A stretch of 64,000 nt of DNA from Legionella antarctica (lineage in GTDB: Bacteria; Pseudomonadota; Gammaproteobacteria; Legionellales; Legionellaceae). The translations under genes and the position numbers were made by a program. Location: positions 3,571,001 through 3,635,000 of the forward strand of contig NZ_AP022839.1 in NCBI RefSeq assembly GCF_011764505.1. Reading direction: 5' to 3'. Positions 26,454 through 35,355 of this stretch are shown here, piece by piece (the first letter of the stretch is position 1; every line of letters begins with the position of its first letter). The notes under the pieces were generated by a model. It had not been told where the DNA came from. It worked only from the letters and a program-made list of their open reading frames with translations, and searched no databases.

Positions 26454-27464
26454 ATGAAAAAACGCATTTTAATCATTAATACAGGTGGCACGATTAGTTG
26501 TGTCAAAACCAATCTGGGTTATGAGCCAGCACCAGACTATATTCAATTAGCCCTTGAGCAAATTTCAACTTTAAAACATCCGGACATGCCTGAGTATGTG
26601 GTCAAAGAATATAAACCACTACTTGACTCGTCAAATATGACGGTTAATGATTGGAATAGGATAGCCCGTGATATCGCCGATGAATACGCTCATTTCGATG
26701 GTTTTGTTGTCTTTCACGGTACTGATACTATGGCTTATACCGCCTCAGCCTTATCGTTTATGTTAGAGCATTTAAGTAAGCCTGTCATTGTTACCGGGTC
26801 TCAAATTCCTTTATCGGAGGTGAGAAACGATGCCATTGATAATGTCATTACCTCTTTGTGGCTTTGCACACATCAGCCCATTCATGAGGTCTGTATCTAC
26901 TTTAATCAACATTTATTGCGGGGTAATCGAACTCAAAAAATAAGTGCGCAGCAATTTAATGCCTTTGATTCGCCCAATTATCCTCATCTGGCTTCCATCG
27001 GTATCGATATAGAGCTGCATCAGAATCTCTTGTTAAAACCGGCAAAACAAAATTTTCATTTACAAACCATCACCCCCCAATTCATTGCTAATTTCCGCCT
27101 ATTTCCCGGTTTTGCTTCAGATGTACTTTCTTATATTTTAAACCAACCTTTACGGGGATTAATTCTGGAAACTTATGGGGCGGGGAACGCTCAAAATAAC
27201 GACCCGCGTTTTTTAAAATTGATTAAAGATGCCTGTGACCGGGGAGTAATCATCGTTAACTGCACCCAATGCCAACAAGGTCGAGTAGAAATGGGACAAT
27301 ATGCTACAGGACATACTTTAAAAGAAGCAGGACTCATTAGTGGTCATGATATGACCCCGGAAGCAGCTCATTGTAAGCTATTGTATTTATTAAGTAAAAA
27401 TCTGGATATAGTTCAAATCAAGAAATTAATGGAAACCAATTTATGTGGGGAACTGAATCATTAA
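26454..27464 (+). CDS. ansA: L-asparaginase type I
   Basis: 336 residues, no signal peptide, so the cytoplasmic type I form. The first catalytic Thr is in NTGGTISCV (about residue 12), the second motif is FHGTDTMAYTAS (about 90), and GSQIPLSEVRNDA and LETYGAGNAQN are the expected later blocks. It hydrolyses asparagine to aspartate and ammonia. Length matches AnsA. It stands alone and is transcribed away from the preceding unassigned gene. Confidence 0.92.
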   Translation: MKKRILIINTGGTISCVKTNLGYEPAPDYIQLALEQISTLKHPDMPEYVVKEYKPLLDSSNMTVNDWNRIARDIADEYAHFDGFVVFHGTDTMAYTASALSFMLEHLSKPVIVTGSQIPLSEVRNDAIDNVITSLWLCTHQPIHEVCIYFNQHLLRGNRTQKISAQQFNAFDSPNYPHLASIGIDIELHQNLLLKPAKQNFHLQTITPQFIANFRLFPGFASDVLSYILNQPLRGLILETYGAGNAQNNDPRFLKLIKDACDRGVIIVNCTQCQQGRVEMGQYATGHTLKEAGLISGHDMTPEAAHCKLLYLLSKNLDIVQIKKLMETNLCGELNH

Positions 27465-27574
27465 TCTTCGTTTTAACGATTAAATATAACTCCAGACAAG
27501 TCTTGAAAAGACCCGATGCTGTGTTCGGAACGACAGGCTGGGGAGTTACAAAATACACGTGGTACTATTAGAGG

Positions 27575-27731
27575 CACTGCCATTAAGTTAAGGATTTGAT
27601 ATCCCAAATCCGTTCGAGCGGAAGAGGCGTTTACGCTGTCTCGAAGCTTAGGCATCAAGGCTTCGAGACGGCGTAAACGCACCTCCTCAGCCCGAACGGG
27701 GATCAAGATAGTCCTTAACTTAATGACAGTG
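27575..27731. mobile_element. MITE-like palindromic element with 11-bp target duplication
   Basis: 157 bp with 20-bp terminal inverted repeats (CACTGCCATTAAGTTAAGGA at the left; the right arm matches with one change) and an internal 21-bp hairpin (27627-27647 with 27660-27680, one G-T wobble). ACTATTAGAGG at 27564-27574 and ACTATTAGGGG at 27732-27742 directly flank it, 10 of 11 identical, as expected for a target-site duplication. It codes no protein and would need a transposase in trans. The rest of the 353-base gap holds a hairpin at 27764-27788. Confidence 0.75.
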
Positions 27732-27763
27732 ACTATTAGGGGGACTATAATTTGAAGGTGTCT

Positions 27764-27788
27764 CTCTTTGCGAGGGTCGTGCAAAGAG
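27764..27788. repeat. Hairpin downstream of the unassigned gene at 27818
   Basis: An 8-bp perfect stem CTCTTTGC / GCAAAGAG with a nine-base loop. It lies just past the stop of the minus-strand gene and could be its terminator or a 3' stabilising structure, but no T-run follows. Confidence 0.45.
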
Positions 27789-27817
27789 GAGCTTGAAGTT
27801 CACCTTAAAAAATTTGT

Positions 27818-28624
27818 TTACATTTGATTTTCAATCTGTGACACAACTGGAGGCTCAAACTTATCCTCACTCATGTCTCTAATCTTACGAGCCGCCAAAT
27901 TAAACTGGACTCCCATCCGCCCTTCACTGGCAGAAAAATAGTCGGTTACTCCTGATAATGTTAAGGAGACGCCCCAAAATGACATTCCTGGAACAGTCAC
28001 TGGAGCCTCATCTTTCTTGATTGCCAGTTTGTTATCGGAGGCAAGATCATCCAAGACCTGGATGCTTCGCTCTCTTTGTTCGTCCAGAGTATGGGTAGGT
28101 TTAATAAGTTCACTTAAGGATTGAAGTCTTTTTTCCAACTTGGCTTCCTTTTGCTCTCTGATTTTTATGTCCAGACCTTTCTTGGGAGCAAAAATTTCCT
28201 CACCAAAATAATAAGTAGCGTGATAATAACAAACATTTTCCGGGGTTTCAGAATATTCTTTATTTAACAAACTAAACTTAAATGATTCTAATTTTTTATG
28301 AAAATCGTTGGTATGTAATTTCAATTTGTTTAAACAGGTTATCGTGTCACCTTCATCACGAGATTCACCATATTTTTCTCTGATTATTTGTATTTTTTCC
28401 CGTGCTTTATCGATCAATTCACCAAATTTTGCTGCATCAGTCTCATCATTGCCGCTCCCTTCAAAGCGCAAGATGTCTGCTTCCAGCTTATCAATGACTT
28501 CCTTTTGATCTGTAGATAAATCCGTATTATAACCCACAGACTTAGCTTTTTTATCTAAGCCAATGGACAGAGGACTAAGTTGCTCTTTAATTAATTTTTT
28601 TAAAACCATTAGAAAAATTGTCAT
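27818..28624 (-). CDS. Hypothetical coiled-coil protein
   Basis: 268 residues; AAAGGAG precedes the ATG by nine bases. No known domain. The first two thirds are highly charged and helical (KEVIDKLEADILRFEGSG, IDKAREKIQIIREKYGE, KIREQKEAKLEKRLQSLSELI), so a coiled-coil or helical bundle is likely. No signal peptide or membrane helix. The C-terminal part is less charged (VTVPGMSFWGVSLTLSGVTDYFSASEG) and ends KFEPPVVSQIENQM. It may be a Legionella-specific secreted protein; there is no direct evidence. It is divergent from glmU. Confidence 0.68.
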   Translation of the reverse strand: MTIFLMVLKKLIKEQLSPLSIGLDKKAKSVGYNTDLSTDQKEVIDKLEADILRFEGSGNDETDAAKFGELIDKAREKIQIIREKYGESRDEGDTITCLNKLKLHTNDFHKKLESFKFSLLNKEYSETPENVCYYHATYYFGEEIFAPKKGLDIKIREQKEAKLEKRLQSLSELIKPTHTLDEQRERSIQVLDDLASDNKLAIKKDEAPVTVPGMSFWGVSLTLSGVTDYFSASEGRMGVQFNLAARKIRDMSEDKFEPPVVSQIENQM

Positions 28625-28744
28625 TGCTCTACTCCTTTATCTGCAATTTTTTATCATATCAGTATTTACATCATTCATAACATTGGGGCAGACTGTTTAA
28701 ATTGAGCACCTGTTATGTAATTAACCTAGGAAATCACAAATCTC

Positions 28745-30133
28745 ATGAATTTACAAATTATTATTTTAGCTGCAGGGCAAGGTAAACGAATGTACTCTCA
28801 TACCCCAAAAGTGCTTCATCAAATAGCTGGCAAACCCATGCTTAATCGAGTCGTGGAAACCGCGCAGCAGTTAAATCCTGATGCAATACATGTTATTTAT
28901 GGTCATGGCGGAGAACAAATTCAAAACTCCCTCCCTGATTTGCCAGTGCATTGGGTGCATCAGGCAGAGCAACTCGGTACTGGTCATGCCGTCATGCAAG
29001 CCCTATTCCATCTTCCGCCCCAAGCACAAGTACTGATCCTATCGGCCGATGTGCCCCTCATTCAAGAAAAAACCCTCCGGGCTTTAATCGAATGCAGTGC
29101 AACAAAATCTAACCATCAATCTGTATTAGCACTCCTGGTTGCGCACCCCGAAAACCCTGAGGGTCTGGGGCGTATTCTTAGAAACAACCAAGGTGAAGTT
29201 TCTTCCATTGTAGAAGAGAGGGATGCAAATGAGCAAGAAAAGAATATAAAAGAAATTTATACCGGCATTTGCTGTGCTCATGCTGCCGATTTAGCTCTTT
29301 GGTTACCCCAATTAAGTAATAAAAACGCCCAGGGCGAGTATTACCTGACTGAAATAATCGCTTTAGCTGTAAAAAATAAAACTCCTATTACCTCTATAAG
29401 GGTTGACGATCCCGTGGAAGTACAGGGAGTTAATAACCGTTTGCAATTACAACAACTGGAGCGCGTATGGCAACAAAGAACCGCAGAGAACCTGCTTGAA
29501 AACGGGGTCATGCTGGCTGATGCACGCCGCTTCGATTTACGTGGTGAATTAATTTGTGGTAAAGATGTATTCATAGATATTAATTGTGTCTTTACTGGCA
29601 AGGTAATCCTTGGTGATGGCTGTATTATTGGCCCTAACTGCAATTTAACTGATGTAGCTTTAGGAGCTGGCTGTGAGATTTATGCCAATAGTGTACTGGA
29701 AGGCTGTTCTATTGCCAATAATTGCCATATCGGACCTTTTGCCCGTTTACGAGCAGGAACCCAATTAGCTGCAAACTGTAAAATAGGTAATTTTGTAGAG
29801 ACTAAAAAAGCGGTGTTTGGTGAAGACAGTAAGGCCAGTCATCTCAGTTATTTAGGGGATGTTCATTTAGGAAAAAAAGTGAATGTGGGTGCGGGCACTA
29901 TTACCTGTAATTACGATGGCGTCAATAAACACCTGACAGTTATCGAAGACGGTGTGTTTATAGGATCCGACACCCAGTTAGTTGCTCCGGTAACCGTAGG
30001 TGCCAATGCCACCATAGGTGCAGGAAGCACCATCCGCAGAGATGTTCCTGCTGATGAACTGACCCTAACCGAGACAAAACAAAAAACACTGGTTGGATGG
30101 AAAAGACCCGTAAAAAAAGAAACAGGGCAATAA
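28745..30133 (+). CDS. glmU: Bifunctional GlmU (UDP-GlcNAc synthesis)
   Basis: 462 residues. The N-terminal uridylyltransferase domain has LAAGQGKRMYSHTPKVLH with the catalytic Arg and Lys, and GTGHAVMQA; the C-terminal left-handed beta-helix acetyltransferase carries hexapeptide repeats and the block GPFARLRAGTQLAANCKIGNF with the catalytic His in SHLSYLGD. It acetylates GlcN-1-P and then makes UDP-GlcNAc for peptidoglycan and LPS. Length matches the family. It is a single-gene unit with a strong terminator after it. Confidence 0.97.
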   Translation: MNLQIIILAAGQGKRMYSHTPKVLHQIAGKPMLNRVVETAQQLNPDAIHVIYGHGGEQIQNSLPDLPVHWVHQAEQLGTGHAVMQALFHLPPQAQVLILSADVPLIQEKTLRALIECSATKSNHQSVLALLVAHPENPEGLGRILRNNQGEVSSIVEERDANEQEKNIKEIYTGICCAHAADLALWLPQLSNKNAQGEYYLTEIIALAVKNKTPITSIRVDDPVEVQGVNNRLQLQQLERVWQQRTAENLLENGVMLADARRFDLRGELICGKDVFIDINCVFTGKVILGDGCIIGPNCNLTDVALGAGCEIYANSVLEGCSIANNCHIGPFARLRAGTQLAANCKIGNFVETKKAVFGEDSKASHLSYLGDVHLGKKVNVGAGTITCNYDGVNKHLTVIEDGVFIGSDTQLVAPVTVGANATIGAGSTIRRDVPADELTLTETKQKTLVGWKRPVKKETGQ

Positions 30134-30187
30134 GAGTGCAGGGTTATATGTCATTTCTCATTAACCTTAGGAAAATCGAAAATCTCG

Positions 30188-30225
30188 ACGTCCCGCGGAC
30201 AAGCAGCGGGACGTAGGGTGTTTTT
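30188..30225 (+). terminator. Rho-independent terminator of glmU
   Basis: A 9-bp GC-rich stem ACGTCCCGC / GCGGGACGT with a nine-base loop, followed after AGGGTG by five T, about 55 bases after the glmU stop. Confidence 0.8.
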
Positions 30226-30305
30226 CCCCGACTTATTAGAAGGTTACGGTTATAACCAAGCGCCCACCCCAACCCGCGATTATTTTATAAATAAATAGAT
30301 AAATA

Positions 30306-31592
30306 TTACATATTTATTTGCAACCCGCTTATAACATTTCTTTGCAAGTGCTTACAAAGCCAGAGAACAAGAGGAAGAGAAATCATAGTCATCAGTAGTT
30401 TATATTGCCAGACATTAACGACTAAACTAATGATTTGCTCGTAGGGATAAATGCCACCAAATAATAAGCTGTAGTCTACTAGACATAATAAAGAGCTCGC
30501 ACAAACATTGGCAATGAAGATACGCAGGGAACGATGCAGCTTCCATTTCGAATACTTTAAATAATGCAACAGCATAGCGTTGCTGATGAACGTTACGCAT
30601 AAAGAAAGCGTTGCTGCCGGAAGCCGTCTTGGCACTATACAGCTATAAAAAGGATTTAAGTTAAAAAAAGGAGGGGAAGGAAGCGTAACAATACTCATTA
30701 AAAAGGCATCAAAAATTAATTGTGCACTGATTAAAACCAAAGCCAATTTCAAATTGGCATGATATCCCCATAATTCGCCAATTAGGGTACTGATAATCAT
30801 GGTGATAGGAAAAAAAATACAACTGGCGGCTAATATACTGTCTTTATTAAATGCCACTATACGATACTCGCATGCGATACACATCAACATCACAGCCACA
30901 GCAAAGCATATAAGGTAATGATAAAGAGGAAAAATTCCATCCTCTGAAATGACTTTTAATCTTTTATTTTTATTCGCTTTGTTACCCAATAAAAAGGACA
31001 AGTAACTGACCCCGATAATGAGCAATAGAAGACATGCAATCAACAATGAATCGAAATAAACCTGCTTGAAACTGTGCGCATGGGGGTCAGAAAACAACAG
31101 AAAAAAATCCAGACAAAAAAAACTTAATCCTCCTAATAAGGCCAACAGCATGCATTGTTTTGGGGATGATAATATTTTGTCTGATTTAGTACAAAACAAT
31201 AGATGCGGTAAATAAAAACTTAAAGTAAAAGAGATTGTAGTTGCAAAAAACTTTTTGGGGATATCTTCAAAAATGATCTGATAAACGGGATTATCAAGCA
31301 TGTATTCCGCTGCGGGTAAATTAACCAGAACATAAATACCTATACAGAACGTATACAATGTGATTAAAGAAATATTCAGCACATGCCTCTGTTGTTTAAA
31401 CGTACACGTTCTCAGTGTTATTAAATACAGCCCTGCAACTAATGGGCAGAGCAAACTACTAACAGCAAATACTAATCCCTGCAGAATAATAATTTTAAAA
31501 GATATGTTAATTAATAAAATAAGGCAGGTAATTAAACTCACTGTCACAAATAAGAAGCGAGATGATTGTTGCAAGGACAAGGATTGATTCAT
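30306..31592 (-). CDS. Tandem YhhQ/VUT-like queuosine precursor transporter
   Basis: 428 residues from the ATG at 31590-31592; an in-frame TTG at 31619 lies in what looks like an extended -10 (TGTTATACT). There are about twelve membrane helices. Two halves each resemble one VUT/YhhQ unit: in the first, IFEDIPKKFFATTISFTLSFYLPH; in the second, IGELWGYHANLKLALVLISAQ and IVPRRLPAATLSLCVTFISNA with a closing YKLLMTMISLPLVLW. VUT proteins of about 220 residues import queuosine precursors; a double-length protein is unusual. The resemblance is by eye, and the substrate is inferred. Confidence 0.6.
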   Translation of the reverse strand: MNQSLSLQQSSRFLFVTVSLITCLILLINISFKIIILQGLVFAVSSLLCPLVAGLYLITLRTCTFKQQRHVLNISLITLYTFCIGIYVLVNLPAAEYMLDNPVYQIIFEDIPKKFFATTISFTLSFYLPHLLFCTKSDKILSSPKQCMLLALLGGLSFFCLDFFLLFSDPHAHSFKQVYFDSLLIACLLLLIIGVSYLSFLLGNKANKNKRLKVISEDGIFPLYHYLICFAVAVMLMCIACEYRIVAFNKDSILAASCIFFPITMIISTLIGELWGYHANLKLALVLISAQLIFDAFLMSIVTLPSPPFFNLNPFYSCIVPRRLPAATLSLCVTFISNAMLLHYLKYSKWKLHRSLRIFIANVCASSLLCLVDYSLLFGGIYPYEQIISLVVNVWQYKLLMTMISLPLVLWLCKHLQRNVISGLQINM

Positions 31593-31699
31593 GTTAAACA
31601 AGTTTCCATAGTATAACAATTGATTTGAATGCAGGCGATACCGGATAGGGTGCTTTCAGTAATTTTCGGTGAATAATCCAAGTAATTAAACGTTCCCGT

Positions 31700-31766
31700 G
31701 TCTGTTGACTATTGGTCTTATCGATGTGGGAGCACGCGAGGAACTAAAGAACAATTGTCAACAGAC
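31700..31766. repeat. 18-bp inverted repeat in a gene-free stretch
   Basis: Arms 31700-31717 and 31749-31766 (GTCTGTTGACTATTGGTC and its complement, 16 of 18 matching) enclose a 31-base loop. They lie in a 379-base gap (31620-31998), where no gene is seen. It could be a short mobile-element remnant or a structured RNA; no flanking duplication is visible. Confidence 0.6.
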
Positions 31767-31998
31767 CTCGGCATAAGCAAATTATTGTTCGATCATTGTT
31801 TTTATTAAGCTTATCTGGGCGTAAATATAACACCATCAACCTGATTAAGGCAAGTGGACAAAAAACGGATAAACGCGTCCATATAGAAACGACCAGCATC
31901 AGCTAAACTATCTTGCTTAAGCCTCCTAACACGAAAATCGAGATGCATCATTTTTTTTCAGGTACAAGAACAGCCAATAAACAGCACATTAAATACTG

Positions 31999-33918
31999 CT
32001 ATTGGCATTTACTTTGGGAGTAATCATCAACATTTTTTTCCTCTGTAAGTACAGCTGTAGTATTATGTTGAATAGGTAGAGCTGCTGATTTCCTTCGTGT
32101 CGTAAATAGATTAGGGGAAGAAGTCACATACGGAGAAATGGAAGATCTCTTTTTTGGTACCAATTCCTCAGTACGTACAATCGCAGTCACGGAAGACCTT
32201 TTGCTGGAAACTAATTCTTCAGGGCTGATGACAAGCTTAGACCTTGAAGAGGTACGTCGCTCCGATTTTAATTCCTGAGAGGAAGCTAAAGGAACAGATT
32301 CCCGTAGTTTTGGAAGCGGCTCCATCCTTTTTTCTCCAAGTAAAGCAACATGCCTCCTATCGTCTAATTCTACGTCAAATGCTATGTTATGTCGTTCAAA
32401 CCATGCTTTTAAGGCATCGGCCAAAGCCCAAAAATCCTCTTTTTTGCTTAATTTCAATGCAACCAAAGTTACTGTTTCAGATACTCCCCATTGATAATTC
32501 AATGCTTTGGCCGTAATATCCGGAGTCCATGTGGCGGTTAAAGCCACTGCCTGAATTAGTGTTTCCCCTCTGGATTTATAGAGAACATTCTTGATTATAT
32601 CCTTTACCGCAGTTGTAGTTGCAACCGCATTGATTTTGCCTACTGACCCCATGATCTCTACAATAGTAATAACTTCCTCACGGATCACCGGCCAGTGAGC
32701 AGCAACAATCTTATCGTTAACAAAACTGTGGCTATCATGAAATATAGGAGGTACTACCCAAGGTTTAATCGCATGGGCTGAACGCTTAAAAAACCCTGGA
32801 GATCCAAGTGGTTGTTCACTCTCCAGATCGCTTCTTAATACCCTGGTAGCAAACTTCAAAGCAGTAGAAAGGGGAATCAACGGTTTTTCCCCCTCTTCCG
32901 GCTTAAAGTATTTGGGCACATTTTCTTTCAACCCCGCAAATATTATATCAGCTATAAAACGGGATAGTTGCTCATATATATTCAAGGGGTCCATGGATAC
33001 AGTAGCGTCTTTTGGTAAAACCAGTGGCAAGGTCATATGTGCTGCCACATTAACGTGCAATAACAGCATTAAGTGACGCATGACCCGGTAATATAAAAAG
33101 GGTGGCATCCCGATAGTAGCCTCGAGAAACGCATCCATTATCATAGTTGTTACTTCATAGCCTAAACCCAAAGCCAATACCGATTCCTGCATCATTGCTT
33201 TATGCCGCTCACAACGCTCCGGGGTGGTCAGGCGAGTAATGTAACGACCGATAAAATAGATACTTAAAACACGGGAAACAGGTGGACCAACGTAGGGTAT
33301 ATAACTGATACCTGCGGTTAATAAATCATTTCCCCATAAGATCAATGGCTCTCTTAACATGCCTTTTGCCTTGCGCTGTATATTACAGTTTAATTCGGTG
33401 CACAAGGTGGGGGGAAGGATGGTTTTATTTGAATTGAACGCAGCAGGCCCTAATGAATCAAGGAGTAGTATACGGGCTGAAGCTTGAGCCCCTTGTCGCC
33501 AGGTTACCGCTACAACAGTGTACGAGACTAAAGTTAAACCCGTTAAAAACAGTGAATAGGCACCTAACCCAGTTACCTCTTCTTGATCATCATGAAAATA
33601 ATTCTGAACCTGGTTATTTATTACATTAAGAGTTACCAGGGGGAGAACATCCCCCACAATCACATCAGCCATGCCACGTACAAGTTTGAGTGCCTCAGGA
33701 TTTTTAACCAGTGTAGGAACCGCGGTACGTAAAGCCTGGACTTGCTCTAAAAGTTGAAACGCCGTGTTGGCAGTATAGGTAAGTGCCCCTACAATCGCTT
33801 TATTCCAAATCCACCTGGCGCCGGCACTAAACTTGGCGCCAACCCCATATCCTTCCGATTCTTGGTCAGCATTCGATGTATCGTCCTTTTCGTTTTCGTC
33901 TGAAGTAAACCAGCCCAT
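31999..33918 (-). CDS. Large Legionella-type protein, candidate effector
   Basis: 639 residues, no known domain. It starts with an acidic stretch (SDENEKDDTSNADQESEG). The middle has several hydrophobic segments that may enter membranes (GAYSLFLTGLTLVSYTVVAV near residue 120-140, YIPYVGPPVSRVLSIYFIG near 205-225, PPFLYYRVMRHLMLLLHV near 275-292). The C terminus (546-616) has four degenerate repeats of about 17 residues, each with a basic-Ser core (ERRTSS, SKRSSV, KKRSSI, TRRKSA), and ends TEEKNVDDYSQSKCQ. Such basic-Ser sites resemble eukaryotic kinase target motifs. Without a signal peptide and with this build it is a candidate Dot/Icm effector; no homologue is recalled with certainty. Confidence 0.7.
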   Translation of the reverse strand: MGWFTSDENEKDDTSNADQESEGYGVGAKFSAGARWIWNKAIVGALTYTANTAFQLLEQVQALRTAVPTLVKNPEALKLVRGMADVIVGDVLPLVTLNVINNQVQNYFHDDQEEVTGLGAYSLFLTGLTLVSYTVVAVTWRQGAQASARILLLDSLGPAAFNSNKTILPPTLCTELNCNIQRKAKGMLREPLILWGNDLLTAGISYIPYVGPPVSRVLSIYFIGRYITRLTTPERCERHKAMMQESVLALGLGYEVTTMIMDAFLEATIGMPPFLYYRVMRHLMLLLHVNVAAHMTLPLVLPKDATVSMDPLNIYEQLSRFIADIIFAGLKENVPKYFKPEEGEKPLIPLSTALKFATRVLRSDLESEQPLGSPGFFKRSAHAIKPWVVPPIFHDSHSFVNDKIVAAHWPVIREEVITIVEIMGSVGKINAVATTTAVKDIIKNVLYKSRGETLIQAVALTATWTPDITAKALNYQWGVSETVTLVALKLSKKEDFWALADALKAWFERHNIAFDVELDDRRHVALLGEKRMEPLPKLRESVPLASSQELKSERRTSSRSKLVISPEELVSSKRSSVTAIVRTEELVPKKRSSISPYVTSSPNLFTTRRKSAALPIQHNTTAVLTEEKNVDDYSQSKCQ

Positions 33919-34099
33919 AGTGCTCTCCTTGCAACAACAGAATTTTATTCTATGAGTAAAAAAAAAGAAATACCAGCCTTTTTATTAAGCTTTTTGCGGC
34001 TCAAACTGCAAAAATGCCACAGTGCACCATTTATTAGAATCAATCAATATGACGGAAGGCTTGTTTGGGAAATACAACGTAAATGAAAGAAGTAATAAT

Positions 34100-34747
34100 T
34101 TACTTAACAATGTTCTGCAGATTTTTATCTTTAAACTCACACAGATCTGCGATCAAACAGGAGTAACAATGAGGGTTTCGGGCGGTACAAACATAACGAC
34201 CGTGGAGAATTAGCCAATGATGAGCATCGTGCAAGAACTCAGGTTCAATATTTTTTAACAATCCCGTTTCAACTGCCAAAGGAGTCTTGCCCTTGGCCAG
34301 GCCAGTTCGGTTAGCGACCCTGAATATATGAGTATCTACTGCCATTGTTGGTTGGCCAAAGGCTGTATTAAGCACCACATTTGCAGTCTTTCGTCCCACT
34401 CCGGGCAATGCTTCCAAATCTTCCCGGTTATTAGGGACTTGTCCCTGGAACCGGGTCATCAGCATCTCACAGGTTTTAATGACATTCTGAGCTTTACTGT
34501 TGTATAAACCGATGGACTTAACATACTCTTTTAATTGTTCCAATCCCAAATCAAGAATAGCTTGCGGCGTGTTAGCGACCGGAAATAACTTTGCTGTCGC
34601 TTTATTCACACTGACATCAGTTGCTTGAGCTGACAAAATTACAGCAATTAATAATTCAAAAGGCGAATGATAATTTAACTCGGTTGTTGGGTATGGATTT
34701 TGTTCACGCAAACGGGCAAAAATTTCATGCCTTTTTTGTTTGTTCAT
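34100..34747 (-). CDS. nth: Endonuclease III
   Basis: 215 residues. The helix-hairpin-helix is [13 protein letters not shown] with the catalytic Lys (about residue 118), and the catalytic Asp is in [15 protein letters not shown]. The C terminus carries the 4Fe-4S cluster ligands C-x6-C-x2-C-x5-C in [17 protein letters not shown]. It removes oxidised pyrimidines from DNA and cuts the abasic site. It overlaps rsxB by four bases, so rsxB and nth are probably co-transcribed, as in many gammaproteobacteria. Confidence 0.97.
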   Translation of the reverse strand: MNKQKRHEIFARLREQNPYPTTELNYHSPFELLIAVILSAQATDVSVNKATAKLFPVANTPQAILDLGLEQLKEYVKSIGLYNSKAQNVIKTCEMLMTRFQGQVPNNREDLEALPGVGRKTANVVLNTAFGQPTMAVDTHIFRVANRTGLAKGKTPLAVETGLLKNIEPEFLHDAHHWLILHGRYVCTARNPHCYSCLIADLCEFKDKNLQNIVK

Positions 34748-35355
34748 AAGATTTTTTTGGCTTTAACCCGAGCCAAAGCCTGCTGAATATAATCCTGTTT
34801 GGCTTGAGTATCCTCAACATGATCCGATGATTTCAGGGCCAATTGACGCTGTTCACGATAAATTTGTTGTTTTTCGTGTTCATCTCGCAACGCTCGGGTT
34901 TGCTTTATGTTAAACCGCTCACGTGCCAAATCGGGGTTGTATTCCGACACAGACAAAGGCAGCATTTCGATACAATCTACAGGACAAGGATCAACACACA
35001 AACCACAACCAGTACATTCATGAGTAATTACGGCATGCATTAATTTCCCACTGCCAATAATTGCATCTACTGGACATGCCTTTATACATTTGGTGCAGCC
35101 AATACACTCAGCCTCACTTATGGCAGCTGTGGATGGAGACCGAGTATGTTCACTAGCCTCTTGTAAATAGGGAGTCGGATCCAGGTGCAGTAACGCTGCT
35201 AAAGCCTTTACTGTCACAACCCCTCCAGGCGGACATTTATTGATTGGTGCGGCCCCTTGAGCCAAGGCCTCGGCATAAGGCAAACACCCTGAATAATCGC
35301 ACTCCCCACATTGAGTTTGCGGCAAAAGTGCATCTAGTTCCTTAACTGACGCCAT
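34744..35355 (-). CDS. rsxB: RnfB/RsxB-like iron-sulfur protein
   Basis: 203 residues. First comes the four-Cys cluster motif [16 protein letters not shown]...CPPGG (residues about 16-45), then two ferredoxin-type 4Fe-4S motifs [12 protein letters not shown] and [12 protein letters not shown], and a helical basic C terminus. The usual RnfB has an N-terminal membrane anchor; here the protein starts directly at [16 protein letters not shown], so it is a soluble form. No other rnf/rsx gene is in the window. It overlaps metG by one base. It probably passes electrons to an unknown partner, perhaps linked to repair by the neighbouring FeS protein Nth. Confidence 0.85.
   Translation of the reverse strand: MASVKELDALLPQTQCGECDYSGCLPYAEALAQGAAPINKCPPGGVVTVKALAALLHLDPTPYLQEASEHTRSPSTAAISEAECIGCTKCIKACPVDAIIGSGKLMHAVITHECTGCGLCVDPCPVDCIEMLPLSVSEYNPDLARERFNIKQTRALRDEHEKQQIYREQRQLALKSSDHVEDTQAKQDYIQQALARVKAKKIL

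Noticed and set aside
27473..27784. 103-codon minus-strand frame over the MITE
   Set aside because: It runs through both arms of the palindromic element and ends in intergenic sequence; no domain and no ribosome site.
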